In this document: positions 1 through 6,689 of the stretch, piece by piece
Position numbering within the stretch: the stretch's first letter is position 1
Layout of the letters: each line of letters begins with the position of its first letter
Assembly: GCA_012514855.1 (NCBI GenBank)
Contig: JAAYZL010000251.1
Coordinates: 1 to 7,487 of the forward strand
Length of the DNA: 7,487 nucleotides
Origin: Clostridiales bacterium
Lineage (GTDB): Bacteria > Bacillota_A > Clostridia > Christensenellales > Aristaeellaceae
Direction of reading: 5' to 3'
The notes under the pieces: generated by a model
Seen by the model: the letters and a program-made list of their open reading frames with translations, nothing else
Databases searched by the model: none
What the model was told of the DNA's origin: nothing
Position numbers and translations under genes: made by a program

Positions 1-260
1 CGCTGGAGCTCCACGACACGGTGTTCCGCAACGACGAGGGGCTCAAAAAGGTCGCGCAGCTCGTGCGCACGTTCGTATTGCTCGGCGGGCACCAGCTGCA
101 GTTGAACGCCGTCAGCCGCGAGACGCTGCTCGACGCGCAGGCGCACCCGGACCGCCACCGCCAGCTCATCGTGCGCGTCTGGGGCTGGAGCGGCCACTTC
201 GTCCAGCTCGACCGCATGTACCAGGATCAGATCATCGCGAGGACGTCGTACTCGATCTGA
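1..260 (+). CDS. glycyl radical enzyme (pyruvate formate-lyase superfamily), C-terminal fragment
   Basis: Only the last 85 residues are in the window (frame begins at base 3, stop TGA at 258-260); the gene continues off the left edge. The fragment is the glycyl radical domain: a GGHQLQLN segment, then LLDAQAHPDRHRQL, then the radical loop VRVWGWSG, then a tail ending IIARTSYSI. This order matches the C-terminus of PFL-like enzymes, in which a partner radical-SAM activase abstracts hydrogen from the loop glycine (here codon 183-185) and the radical passes to an active-site cysteine in the missing part. The usual loop is RVxGYS/A; here Tyr is replaced by Trp and the Ser is followed by Gly. The substrate-determining residues lie outside the window, so I cannot tell a formate acetyltransferase from a dehydratase, decarboxylase or C-N/C-S lyase. 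No activase gene lies on the right side; it could be on the left. Family assignment is secure, subclass unknown. Confidence 0.9.
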   Translation, partial: LELHDTVFRNDEGLKKVAQLVRTFVLLGGHQLQLNAVSRETLLDAQAHPDRHRQLIVRVWGWSGHFVQLDRMYQDQIIARTSYSI

Positions 261-272
261 TGCGCACGCTGA

Positions 273-301
273 AAACGCGCCCTTTGCAACGGGGCGCGTT
301 T
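273..301 (+). terminator. Rho-independent-type terminator of the glycyl radical enzyme gene
   Basis: Twelve bases after the stop there is a perfect 10-bp stem: AAACGCGCCC (273-282) pairs with GGGCGCGTTT (292-301) around a 9-nt loop. The 3' arm ends in only three Ts and no longer T-tract follows, so termination may be incomplete. The A/T ends and the position just past the gene argue for a terminator. The loop also holds the best -35 candidate for the next gene. Confidence 0.6.
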
Positions 302-311
302 CTGCTATAAT
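283..311 (+). promoter_or_regulatory. promoter for the DUF624 gene (extended -10)
   Basis: A perfect TATAAT sits at 306-311, preceded by TGC at 303-305, giving an extended -10 element. At 17-bp spacing the -35 position reads TTTGCA (283-288, 4 of 6 consensus matches), inside the loop of the upstream terminator. A start of transcription near 318 would leave a leader of about 18 nt. This is a sequence match only; the -10 is strong and the -35 is moderate. Confidence 0.7.
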
Positions 312-321
312 GGGTTTGTAT

Positions 322-327
322 AGGGGG
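322..327 (+). promoter_or_regulatory. ribosome binding site deciding the DUF624 start
   Basis: AGGGGG lies 8 nt before ATG 336. An in-frame GTG at 327 overlaps the end of this site, so it is too close to be used. The ATG at 336 is therefore preferred. Confidence 0.65.
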
Positions 328-335
328 TGTGTACC

Positions 336-1238
336 ATGAACATCGTCGGCAAGCTCTTCGGCGTGGGACGCCTGAACCGCGCGGCGAGCAGGGATTTTCG
401 GCCGGAGGACCTGCCCGACACGCGCGTGAAGCTGTTCTTCGACGCGCTCAAGATTCGCTGGAGCGCGATGGTCGGCCTGAACCTCCTGTACATCGCGTTC
501 TGGCTGCCCGCGATCCTCTGGACGGGCGTCAACTTCCTGACGCTCGAGCAGATGATCGCGAGCGCCCAGTCGACCGCCGAGGCCGCGCAGCAGGCGAGCG
601 CGCTCGTGTTCACGTTTTTGATCGTGCTCTGGCCGCTCGTCGCGCTGACCGGCCCGGCGACCGCCGGCATCAGCTTCGTGCTGCGCAACTGGGCGCGCGG
701 CGAGCACAGCTTCCCGGCGAGCGACTTCTTCGAGTACTTCCGCAAGAACTGGAGGCAGGCGCTCCTGGTTTCCGCGATCACCGGCGCGCTGCCGGTGTTG
801 ACGTTCGTTCTGTGGCGGTTCTACGCGGATCTGGTCTCCGACGTCAGCATGCTGTTCGTCGTGCCGCAGGCGCTCGTGTTCGCGGCGGCGGCGGCGTGGC
901 TTCTGATGCTCGAGGTGCTCTACATGCTGATGGTCACCTACAAGCTCTCGTTCAAACAGCTTCTGAAAAATGCGCTCGTGCTCGTGCTCGCGCGGCTCCC
1001 GCAGTTCCTGGGGCTCCGGCTCCTGACGCTTTCGTTCCCGGTCGCGCTGTACGTCGCGTTCACGGGCTTTCCGCAGGCGGCCGTCTACATGCTGATGTTC
1101 GGCGGGTTCTTCTACCTCGTGTTCGGGCTCACGCTGAACCGGCTCTTGTACGCGTCGCTCGGAAACGCCGTCTGCGAGAAGTTCATCAACGAAAAGATCG
1201 GCGCTCCGGTCGGCATCGGGCTGCGGCCGAAGAAGTGA
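336..1238 (+). CDS. DUF624 / YesL-family polytopic membrane protein
   Basis: A 300-residue integral membrane protein with about six hydrophobic segments, near residues 43-66, 88-116, 142-164, 170-200, 212-242 and 246-272. Family hallmarks are GPATAGISFVLRNWARGEHSF (106-126) followed by a DFFEYFRKNWRQAL segment (130-143). These fit DUF624 (YesL type), in which a GPATA..Y/F-x3-R-x3-RGE block precedes a DFF-x-x-F-K/R-x-N segment. The biochemical role of the family is not established; members often lie near carbohydrate-uptake genes in Bacillota. At 300 residues it is longer than YesL (about 210), mainly through a basic N-terminal tail of about 40 residues and extra C-terminal helices. It has its own promoter and a very short leader, and converges with malQ-glgP. 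The stop TGA is followed in frame by 35 coding-like codons (1239-1346), so the native C-terminus may once have been longer. Confidence 0.8.
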   Translation: MNIVGKLFGVGRLNRAASRDFRPEDLPDTRVKLFFDALKIRWSAMVGLNLLYIAFWLPAILWTGVNFLTLEQMIASAQSTAEAAQQASALVFTFLIVLWPLVALTGPATAGISFVLRNWARGEHSFPASDFFEYFRKNWRQALLVSAITGALPVLTFVLWRFYADLVSDVSMLFVVPQALVFAAAAAWLLMLEVLYMLMVTYKLSFKQLLKNALVLVLARLPQFLGLRLLTLSFPVALYVAFTGFPQAAVYMLMFGGFFYLVFGLTLNRLLYASLGNAVCEKFINEKIGAPVGIGLRPKK

Positions 1239-1346
1239 TACCCCCGGGAGGACATCGCGGCCGCGCAGATGTATTCCGACCGGGGGTTCGAGATCGCGCT
1301 CCGAAAGTCGGACGGGGCGGTGCCGGACCGCCGCGGGACGCGGTAG
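1239..1346 (+). other. coding-like in-frame extension behind the DUF624 stop (possible remnant C-terminus)
   Basis: Directly after TGA 1236-1238, the same frame runs 35 sense codons to TAG 1344-1346. The conceptual peptide begins YPREDIAAAQMYSDRG. By hand count G/C is 25/35 at first, 19/35 at second and 33/35 at third positions, which is the pattern of real genes here rather than of intergenic DNA. There is no ribosome binding site of its own ahead of the single internal ATG (1269). Possible readings are a tail cut off by a nonsense change, a remnant of another gene, a sequencing error at the TGA, or chance. I recognise no domain in it. Confidence 0.4.
1316..1332. other. small hairpin between convergent genes
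   Basis: GGCGGT (1316-1321) pairs with ACCGCC (1327-1332) around a 5-nt loop. It is the only clear stem between the convergent DUF624 and glgP genes. No T-tract follows on either strand, so it is at best a weak bidirectional terminator and could be chance in such GC-rich DNA. Confidence 0.25.
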
Positions 1347-1349
1347 CGC

Positions 1350-3668
1350 CTACACCCTCCAGATATTCTTGGCGTATTCCTCGACCGAGCGGTCGGACGA
1401 GAACTTCCCGGCGCCCGCGATGTTCTTCAGGCACATCATCGCGAAGAAGCGCCGGTCTTTGTATGCCTCCATCGCCCGGAGCCGCGCGTCCTGATACGGC
1501 ATGAAGTCCTTCAGCACGAAATAGTGGTCGGGCTTGTGCCAGCTCGCGCCGTCGAGCAGCGATGTGTGCAATTCCTTGAGCGCGCCGTCCGGGTCGTCGA
1601 ACAGCAAAAGCGCGTCGACCGCGCGCCGGACGCGGGGCTCGGATTCGTAGATCGCGCGCGGATCGTAGTCGGAAAGCGCGGCGAGCTCCCCGACGGTCGC
1701 GCCGAAGATGAAGTTGTTCTCGATCCCCGCTTCCCGGACGATCTCGACGTTCGCGCCGTCGAGGGTGCCGATCGTCGGCGCGCCGTTCAGCATCAGCTTC
1801 ATGTTGCCGGTGCCGCTCGCCTCGGTGCCCGCGGGCGAAATCTGCTCGGACAGGTCGGCCGCCGGGATGATCTTCTCCGCCAGCGAGCAGTTGTAATTCG
1901 GCAGGAACAATACCTGCATGACCGCGCTCGCCGCGGGGTCGCTCCGGATCAGCTCCGCGAGCCGGTTGATGAAATAGATGATCGCCTTCGCGCGCGCGTA
2001 GCCCGGGGCCGCCTTTGCAGAAAACAGAAACGCGGTCGGCGTAAATTCCGGGAGGCGCCCGTCCTTCCACTCGCGGTACAGGTCGTAGATCGACAGCGCG
2101 TTGAGCAGCTGCCGCTTATACTCGTGCAGCCGCTTGATCTGCACGTCGAACAGAAAATCGGGGTTCAGCGCCGCGCCGCCGTGCCTGAGCACATATTCGG
2201 CAAACTGGCGCTTCTTTTCGCGCTTGACGGCGATGAATTCGTCGACCATGCCGCCGAGGTGCGGCGCAAGTTTCGCGAGCGCCGGGAGGTCTGTCGCGAA
2301 CCCGCCCCCGATCCGGCTTTCGATCAACCGCGAGAGCTCGGGGTTGCACAGCATGAGCCAGCGCCGCTGCGTCACGCCGTTCGTCACGTTTGTGAAGCGG
2401 TCGGGGTACAGCTCGTGGAAGCGCCTTAGCACGGTCTCCTTGAGCAATTCCGAGTGGATTTCCGCGACGCCGTTGACGCGGTTCGTCGCGTACGCGGACA
2501 GCCGCGCCATGTGCACCTTGCCGTCCTCGACGATCGCGAGCCCCGCCGCGCCGACGCCCTTTTCGGCGAGCTCGCGGCGGAACGCGGCGTCGATCTCCCG
2601 GATGATGCGCGCGATCTCGGGCACGACGCTCGCGAGCACGGAGATGTCCCATCGCTCGAGCGCCTCCTGCATGACGGTGTGGTTCGTGTACGAGAACACG
2701 CGCCGCGCGACGCCGAGCGCCGCGGAGAAATCGACGCCGCGGCCCCCGAGCAGCCGGATCAATTCCGGAATCGCCATCGACGGGTGCGTGTCGTTCAATT
2801 GCGCGGCGACCATTTCCGGAAAATCCGAAATGGGCAGATTCAGCAAGTCGAACTGCCGGAGCATGTCCTGCAGGCTCGCGCTGACGAGCATATACTGCTG
2901 CCGGATGCGCATCCGCTTGCCCGCGGTTTTCGTGTCGTTCGGGTAGAGCACCTTCGTGATGTCCTCGGCGCGGTTCTTCGCGGCGGACGCGCGCGCGTAC
3001 TGCTGCTGGTTGAACAGCGGAAAATTGAACTCGTCCTCGCTCTCGGCCTGCCAGAGCCGGAGCGTGCCGACGTTCTTCCCGCCGAGCCCGATCACCGGCA
3101 TGTCGTAGGGCACCGCGCGCACGCTCCCGGTGCGCATCGGAACCGTCACGGCGAACTCGTCGCGCCGGACCGACCACGGGTCGCCCCACTTCGCCCAGTC
3201 GTCCGGAACTTCGACCTGACGCCCGCCCTCGATCAACTGTTTGAACAGCCCGAAGCGGTAGCGAAGCCCGTAGCCGTCGAGCGGTATGCCCTTCGTCGCG
3301 GCGCTGTCCAGGAAGCACGCCGCGAGCCTGCCGAGTCCGCCGTTTCCGAGCGCCGCGTCCTCGATGTCCTCGAGGCGGTTCAGGTCGACGCCCCGCTCCG
3401 AGAGCAGCGCGCGCACCTCTTCGAGCACGCCGAGCGCCAGCAGGTTGTTGAACATCAGACGGCCCACGAGGTACTCCGCCGACAGGTAGCATGCGCGCCG
3501 GCCTCCCGCGCGGCCGATCTCGTTCTGCGCCCACGTGGGGGCGATTTCGAGCATCGCGGCCTCGGAGAGCGCCCCGTGCAGCTCCGTCGCGCCCGCCTCC
3601 GCAAGCGGAATGCGGTGGCGCGCGAGCAGTATTTTCTCCGCTGTGGCAATCAATTCGCGTGCGTTCAT
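1350..3668 (-). CDS. glgP: glycogen/maltodextrin phosphorylase (GT35)
   Basis: This 772-residue cytosolic enzyme phosphorolyses the non-reducing ends of alpha-1,4-glucans to glucose-1-phosphate using pyridoxal phosphate. Family blocks appear in order: YLSAEYLVGR (61-70), ALGNGGLGRLAACFLDS (106-122), YGLRYRFGLFKQ (133-144), LNDTHPSMAIPEL (291-303), YTNHTVMQEALERW (327-340), VNGVAEIHS (398-406), the phosphate-site segment DVQIKRLHEYKRQ (508-520), and EASGTGNMKLMLNGAPT (616-632), where Lys624 is the expected PLP Schiff-base lysine. The chain is intact and about normal length for bacterial enzymes (roughly 750-830). The start is ATG at 3668, 6 nt after GGAGGG; the frame is open further upstream only because it lies over malQ. 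It overlaps the malQ stop by 4 nt (ATGA), so translational coupling is likely. The sequence does not decide glycogen versus maltodextrin preference; pairing with malQ favours a role on maltodextrins (malP-like), possibly both. Confidence 0.96.
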   Translation of the reverse strand: MNARELIATAEKILLARHRIPLAEAGATELHGALSEAAMLEIAPTWAQNEIGRAGGRRACYLSAEYLVGRLMFNNLLALGVLEEVRALLSERGVDLNRLEDIEDAALGNGGLGRLAACFLDSAATKGIPLDGYGLRYRFGLFKQLIEGGRQVEVPDDWAKWGDPWSVRRDEFAVTVPMRTGSVRAVPYDMPVIGLGGKNVGTLRLWQAESEDEFNFPLFNQQQYARASAAKNRAEDITKVLYPNDTKTAGKRMRIRQQYMLVSASLQDMLRQFDLLNLPISDFPEMVAAQLNDTHPSMAIPELIRLLGGRGVDFSAALGVARRVFSYTNHTVMQEALERWDISVLASVVPEIARIIREIDAAFRRELAEKGVGAAGLAIVEDGKVHMARLSAYATNRVNGVAEIHSELLKETVLRRFHELYPDRFTNVTNGVTQRRWLMLCNPELSRLIESRIGGGFATDLPALAKLAPHLGGMVDEFIAVKREKKRQFAEYVLRHGGAALNPDFLFDVQIKRLHEYKRQLLNALSIYDLYREWKDGRLPEFTPTAFLFSAKAAPGYARAKAIIYFINRLAELIRSDPAASAVMQVLFLPNYNCSLAEKIIPAADLSEQISPAGTEASGTGNMKLMLNGAPTIGTLDGANVEIVREAGIENNFIFGATVGELAALSDYDPRAIYESEPRVRRAVDALLLFDDPDGALKELHTSLLDGASWHKPDHYFVLKDFMPYQDARLRAMEAYKDRRFFAMMCLKNIAGAGKFSSDRSVEEYAKNIWRV

Positions 3669-5134
3669 CTGTTTCCCTCCATTGCAGATATTGTGCGGCC
3701 CGTGCGGTCGTTCAGCCGGCGGATTTTGTCGGCCAGGGCGTCCGTCGCCGCCGCGGGCGGCATCCTCCACCGCCAGTTCCCGCCGACCGTGCCGGGGTAA
3801 TTCATGCGCGCGTCGCCGCCGAGGTGCAGGAAATCCTGCATCGGCACGATCGCGGTGTCGGCGACCGACCGGAACGCGCATTCGATCATCGCGTCCGCGA
3901 TGTCGTCGATTGCGGGAAGTTCCTTCCGGGCGAGCGCCTTGACCGGTTCCGCCGCCTTCTCCCACCAGCCGAAAACCGTGTCGTTGTCGTGCGTGCCGGT
4001 GTAGACGACCGAATTCGGGACGATGTTTCCCGGAAAATGCGGGTTGTTCTCGCCGCTGTCGAAGCCGAACAGCAATACCTTCATGCCCGGATAGCCGAAG
4101 CGCGCGATCAGCTTTTTGACACGGGGCCCGACCTCGCCCAGATCCTCGGCTATGATCGTGAGCTCCGGCAGCTCCCTCGTCACGCACTTGAACAGCGCCT
4201 TCCCCGGCGCCTTCTCCCAGCGCCCCTCGCGCGCGGTCGGCGACGAGGCCGGGATCGAGTAGTAGTTCGCGAAGCCGATGAAGTGGTCGATGCGCAGCCA
4301 GTCGAACATCTCCGCCGCCGAGTTGAGCCGGTTCAGCCACCAGCGGAATTTGTCGCGCCGCATTCGGCCCCAGCGGTAGAGCGGGCTGCCCCAGCGCTGG
4401 CCGTCGGCGCTGAAGTAGTCCGGCGGCACGCCCGCGACGCGCACCGGCCTGAAATCGCGGTCGAGCTGAAAGAACTGCGGGGCGGCCCACGTGTCGGCGG
4501 AGTCCTCCGCGACGTAGATCGGCATGTCGCCGAACAGCGCGATGCCCTTCTTGTTTGCGCATTCCTTGAGCGCCCTCCACTGGCGGAAGAACAGCCACTG
4601 GCAGTACAGGTGAAAGTCGATCTCCCGGCGGAAGGGCGCTTCATCCGCGCGCTCCGCGTCCCGATATTCCCGCGGCCACTTCGACCACATCGCGCCGCCA
4701 AAATGCTCCTTGACGGCCGCGTAGTGCGCGTATGCGCACAGCGCCGTGTGGTCGGCGGCGAACGCGTCCAGCTCGCGGGCGACGCCGCCGTACGACTGCT
4801 CGAACGACAGCCGGAGCAGCTTCTCCTTTTCCCGCCGGACGGCGTCGAAGTCGACCGCGGCCGGGTCGCCCGGGAGCTCCGGCAATTCCGCGCCGAGCAA
4901 ACCCTCCTCGACGAGCGCCGGAAGGTCGATCAGCATCGGGTTGCCCGCGTGCGTCGAGGCGGACTGGTACGGCGACTCCCCGTAGCCGGTCGGCCCGATC
5001 GGCAGCATCTGCCAGACCGACAGCCCCGCGCGCGCCATGAAGTCGACGAAGTCGTAGGCCGCGCGCCCGAGCGTGCCGATGCCGCCGGGGGACGGGAGCG
5101 AGGTGATGTGCAGGAGCACGCCGCTTCGGCGCAT
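3665..5134 (-). CDS. malQ: 4-alpha-glucanotransferase (amylomaltase, GH77)
   Basis: This 489-residue cytosolic enzyme transfers alpha-1,4-glucan segments between malto-oligosaccharides, releasing glucose and making longer chains that phosphorylase can use. Visible GH77 features are the N-terminal RRSGVLLHITSLPSPGGIGTLG (2-23), WQMLPIGPTGYGESPYQS (41-58), and the substrate-loop segment PPDYFSADGQRWGSPLY (237-253). The catalytic set is Asp283 in RIDHF (nucleophile), Glu330 in IIAEDLG (acid/base) and Asp383 in THDND, with spacing like Thermus amylomaltase (293, 340, 395). Length is normal (about 490-510). The frame stays open to 5191, but the start at 5134 is chosen because AGGGAGGG precedes it by 6 nt and family similarity begins at this Met; the upstream 19 residues would translate the -10 box and ribosome binding site. 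It is first gene of the malQ-glgP operon, 96 bp behind argH, with its own promoter. Confidence 0.97.
   Translation of the reverse strand: MRRSGVLLHITSLPSPGGIGTLGRAAYDFVDFMARAGLSVWQMLPIGPTGYGESPYQSASTHAGNPMLIDLPALVEEGLLGAELPELPGDPAAVDFDAVRREKEKLLRLSFEQSYGGVARELDAFAADHTALCAYAHYAAVKEHFGGAMWSKWPREYRDAERADEAPFRREIDFHLYCQWLFFRQWRALKECANKKGIALFGDMPIYVAEDSADTWAAPQFFQLDRDFRPVRVAGVPPDYFSADGQRWGSPLYRWGRMRRDKFRWWLNRLNSAAEMFDWLRIDHFIGFANYYSIPASSPTAREGRWEKAPGKALFKCVTRELPELTIIAEDLGEVGPRVKKLIARFGYPGMKVLLFGFDSGENNPHFPGNIVPNSVVYTGTHDNDTVFGWWEKAAEPVKALARKELPAIDDIADAMIECAFRSVADTAIVPMQDFLHLGGDARMNYPGTVGGNWRWRMPPAAATDALADKIRRLNDRTGRTISAMEGNR
3675..3680 (-). promoter_or_regulatory. ribosome binding site of glgP, inside the malQ coding end
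   Basis: On the minus strand GGAGGG lies 6 nt before ATG 3668. It is formed by the last codons of malQ (the Met-Glu-Gly-Asn-Arg end), which ties the two genes together and fixes the glgP start. Confidence 0.8.
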
Positions 5135-5140
5135 GAAAAA

Positions 5141-5148
5141 CCCTCCCT
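5141..5148 (-). promoter_or_regulatory. ribosome binding site deciding the malQ start
   Basis: The minus strand reads AGGGAGGG here, with 6 nt between GGAGGG and ATG 5134. This supports the shorter start over the upstream in-frame ATG at 5191. Confidence 0.8.
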
Positions 5149-5167
5149 GGAAATGACTTCCACACCC

Positions 5168-5208
5168 ATTATACACCAAACGAATGCGCAATGGAAGTAA
5201 AATTTTTA
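5168..5208 (-). promoter_or_regulatory. promoter of the malQ-glgP operon, with an UP-like A/T tract
   Basis: A perfect TATAAT on the minus strand covers 5173-5168. The -35 position at 17-bp spacing is poor (TTCCAT, 2 of 6 matches). An A/T run (5199-5208) lies at about -38 to -47, where an UP element would sit, and may compensate. Transcription would start near 5161, leaving a leader of about 27 nt. No obvious operator palindrome overlaps it. The -10 is convincing, the rest inferred. Confidence 0.55.
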
Positions 5209-5230
5209 GAAGGGATTGTCGAATGTGCGT

Positions 5231-6610
5231 TTAACCCTGCGCGGAGAGCTTCGCCCGCGCGTTCGCGATCTGAACCCTGACCGCCTCCGGCGCGGGGCCG
5301 CCGTAGACCGAGCGGCGGTTCACGCAGTTGTTCAGGTCGATGAACGCGTAGACGTCCCCGTCGAACGCCGGGTGCGCCTGCCGGTACTCCGCGAGCGGCA
5401 GCGCCTCGAGCGTCTCCCCCTTCCCGACGCACAGCCGAACGAGCGCGCCGGACACCCGATAGGCGTCGCGGAACGGCACGCCCTTTCCGACGAGGTAGTC
5501 CGCGAGGTCGGTCGCGTTCAGAAAGCCCGCGGCGGCGGCTTCGCGCATGCGGTCGGGGAAAAACGTCGCGGTTTCGAGCATCGGCGGCAGGGCGTCGAGG
5601 CACAGGTTCGCCGTGTCGAGCGCGTCGAACACCGCCTCCTTGTCCTCCTGCAAGTCCTTGTTGTAGGAGAGCGGCAGCCCCTTGACCGCCGTAAGCAGCG
5701 CCACGAGCGAGCCGTACACGCGGCCGGCCTTGCCGCGGATCAGTTCGGCGAGGTCGGGGTTCTTCTTCTGCGGCATGATCGACGAGCCGGTCGAGAAGCT
5801 GTCGGAGAGCGCCATGAACTTAAACTCCCAGGAGCACCACAGGCAGATCTCCTCCGCGAAGCGCGACAGGTGCGCGAGCATTATCGACAGGTCGGACAAA
5901 AGCTCCAGCGCGAAATCGCGGTCGGCGACGGCATCGAGGCTGTTCTCGCTGACCGAATGGAAGCCCAGTTGCTCCGCGGCGAAATGCCGGTCGAGCGGGT
6001 AGCCGGTGCCGGCGAGCGCGCCGCTCCCGAGAGGCGAGACCATCGTGCGGCGGCGGCAGTCCGCGAGCCGGTCCATGTCCCGCAGCAGCATCTGCGCGTA
6101 GGCCATCAGGTGGTGCGCGAGCGTCACCGGCTGCGCCCGCTGCAGGTGCGTGTAGCCGGGCATGACCGTTTCGAGGTGTCTTTCCGCGACGCCGATCAGA
6201 GCGCCGACCGCGCTCTCCGCGCGGCCGGTCAGCGCGGCGATCTCGTCGGCCAGGTACATCCGCAAATCGAGCGCGACCTGGTCGTTGCGGCTGCGCGCGG
6301 TGTGCAGCTTCTTGCCGGGCCGCCCGATGCGCGCGGTCAACTCCGCCTCGACGAAGGTGTGGATGTCCTCGGCGGACATGTCGATCGAAAGCGCGCCGCC
6401 GTCGAGGTCCTGCAGGATGCCGGTGAGCCCCCCGACGATCGCATCGCATTCCTCGCCCGTCAGCACGCCGATCTTCCCGAGCATCTTCGCGTGCGCGACG
6501 GAGCCGAGAATGTCCTGCCGGTACATACGCGCGTCGAAGCCGATCGACCGGTTGAGCTTGTTCAGCCGCTCGTCGACATTTCCTTCGAGCCTTCCCTGCC
6601 AGAGCTTCAT
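5231..6610 (-). CDS. argH: argininosuccinate lyase
   Basis: This 459-residue cytosolic enzyme splits argininosuccinate into arginine and fumarate, the last step of arginine synthesis; the family works as a homotetramer. Visible signatures are the N-terminal MKLWQGRL, HTARSRNDQVALDLRMYL (103-120), GYTHLQRAQPVTLAHH (152-167) with the conserved Thr154-His155, and the fumarase/aspartase-superfamily loop GSSIMPQKKNPD (275-286) carrying the catalytic serine. The length is typical (about 455-470). The start is ATG 6610, 6 nt behind AGGAGG; the open frame running further upstream to 6991 lies over argG and is not coding. It follows argG on the same strand after a 122-bp structured gap that contains a terminator, so its transcription may be partly uncoupled from argG. 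No clear terminator lies between argH and malQ, so some read-through into malQ is possible. Confidence 0.98.
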   Translation of the reverse strand: MKLWQGRLEGNVDERLNKLNRSIGFDARMYRQDILGSVAHAKMLGKIGVLTGEECDAIVGGLTGILQDLDGGALSIDMSAEDIHTFVEAELTARIGRPGKKLHTARSRNDQVALDLRMYLADEIAALTGRAESAVGALIGVAERHLETVMPGYTHLQRAQPVTLAHHLMAYAQMLLRDMDRLADCRRRTMVSPLGSGALAGTGYPLDRHFAAEQLGFHSVSENSLDAVADRDFALELLSDLSIMLAHLSRFAEEICLWCSWEFKFMALSDSFSTGSSIMPQKKNPDLAELIRGKAGRVYGSLVALLTAVKGLPLSYNKDLQEDKEAVFDALDTANLCLDALPPMLETATFFPDRMREAAAAGFLNATDLADYLVGKGVPFRDAYRVSGALVRLCVGKGETLEALPLAEYRQAHPAFDGDVYAFIDLNNCVNRRSVYGGPAPEAVRVQIANARAKLSAQG

Positions 6611-6616
6611 GAACTG

Positions 6617-6622
6617 CCTCCT
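6617..6622 (-). promoter_or_regulatory. ribosome binding site of argH
   Basis: The minus strand reads AGGAGG, 6 nt before ATG 6610. It lies only 6 nt downstream of the 13-bp hairpin at 6629-6657, which leaves it exposed but close enough to be influenced by that structure. Confidence 0.8.
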
Positions 6623-6628
6623 ATTTCG

Positions 6629-6657
6629 CACCGCCTTTCGCTTCGCGAAAGGCGGTG
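6629..6657. repeat. perfect 13-bp inverted repeat ahead of argH
   Basis: CACCGCCTTTCGC (6629-6641) and GCGAAAGGCGGTG (6645-6657) pair perfectly around a 3-nt loop. On the minus strand the hairpin stands in the argH leader, 6 nt before the ribosome binding site. No T-tract follows, so it is not a classic terminator. It could be a leader structure, an mRNA 5'-end stabiliser, a protein binding site or a copy of a dispersed palindromic element; the sequence alone does not decide. Confidence 0.75.
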
Positions 6658-6666
6658 TTCCGGGCT

Positions 6667-6685
6667 GCGGCGCGCTCCGCGCCGC
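6667..6685. repeat. 8-bp GC-only hairpin in the argG-argH gap
   Basis: GCGGCGCG (6667-6674) pairs with CGCGCCGC (6678-6685) around a 3-nt loop. It is the middle of three consecutive hairpins between argG and argH. No T-tract follows. Function unknown. Confidence 0.6.
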
Positions 6686-6689
6686 CTTC

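Noticed and set aside
329..1504. 391-codon plus-strand frame overlapping the DUF624 gene
   Set aside because: Arg/Ala-rich out-of-frame translation; the 336-1238 frame gives a coherent membrane protein with family motifs.
2454..3800. Plus-strand open frame opposite glgP
   Set aside because: Same reasoning: composition artefact over a well-identified phosphorylase gene.
5135..5191. N-terminal extension of MalQ by 19 residues
   Set aside because: The stretch contains the -10 box and the ribosome binding site, and GH77 similarity begins only at Met 5134.
3491..5200. Long plus-strand open frame opposite malQ (569 codons)
   Set aside because: Its peptide is Arg/Ala/Val-rich with no recognisable domain, and the opposite strand is an unmistakable GH77 enzyme. 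Long antisense open frames are expected in GC-rich genes because stop codons are rare there.
5195..5210. A/T run as a terminator behind argH
   Set aside because: There is no GC-rich stem ahead of the T/A run on the minus strand; it fits better as a promoter upstream element.
5181..5230. Imperfect direct repeat CGAATGCGC / CGAATGTGCG near the malQ promoter
   Set aside because: Only about 9-10 bases with a mismatch, spaced about 39 nt apart; too short to support an operator without more copies.
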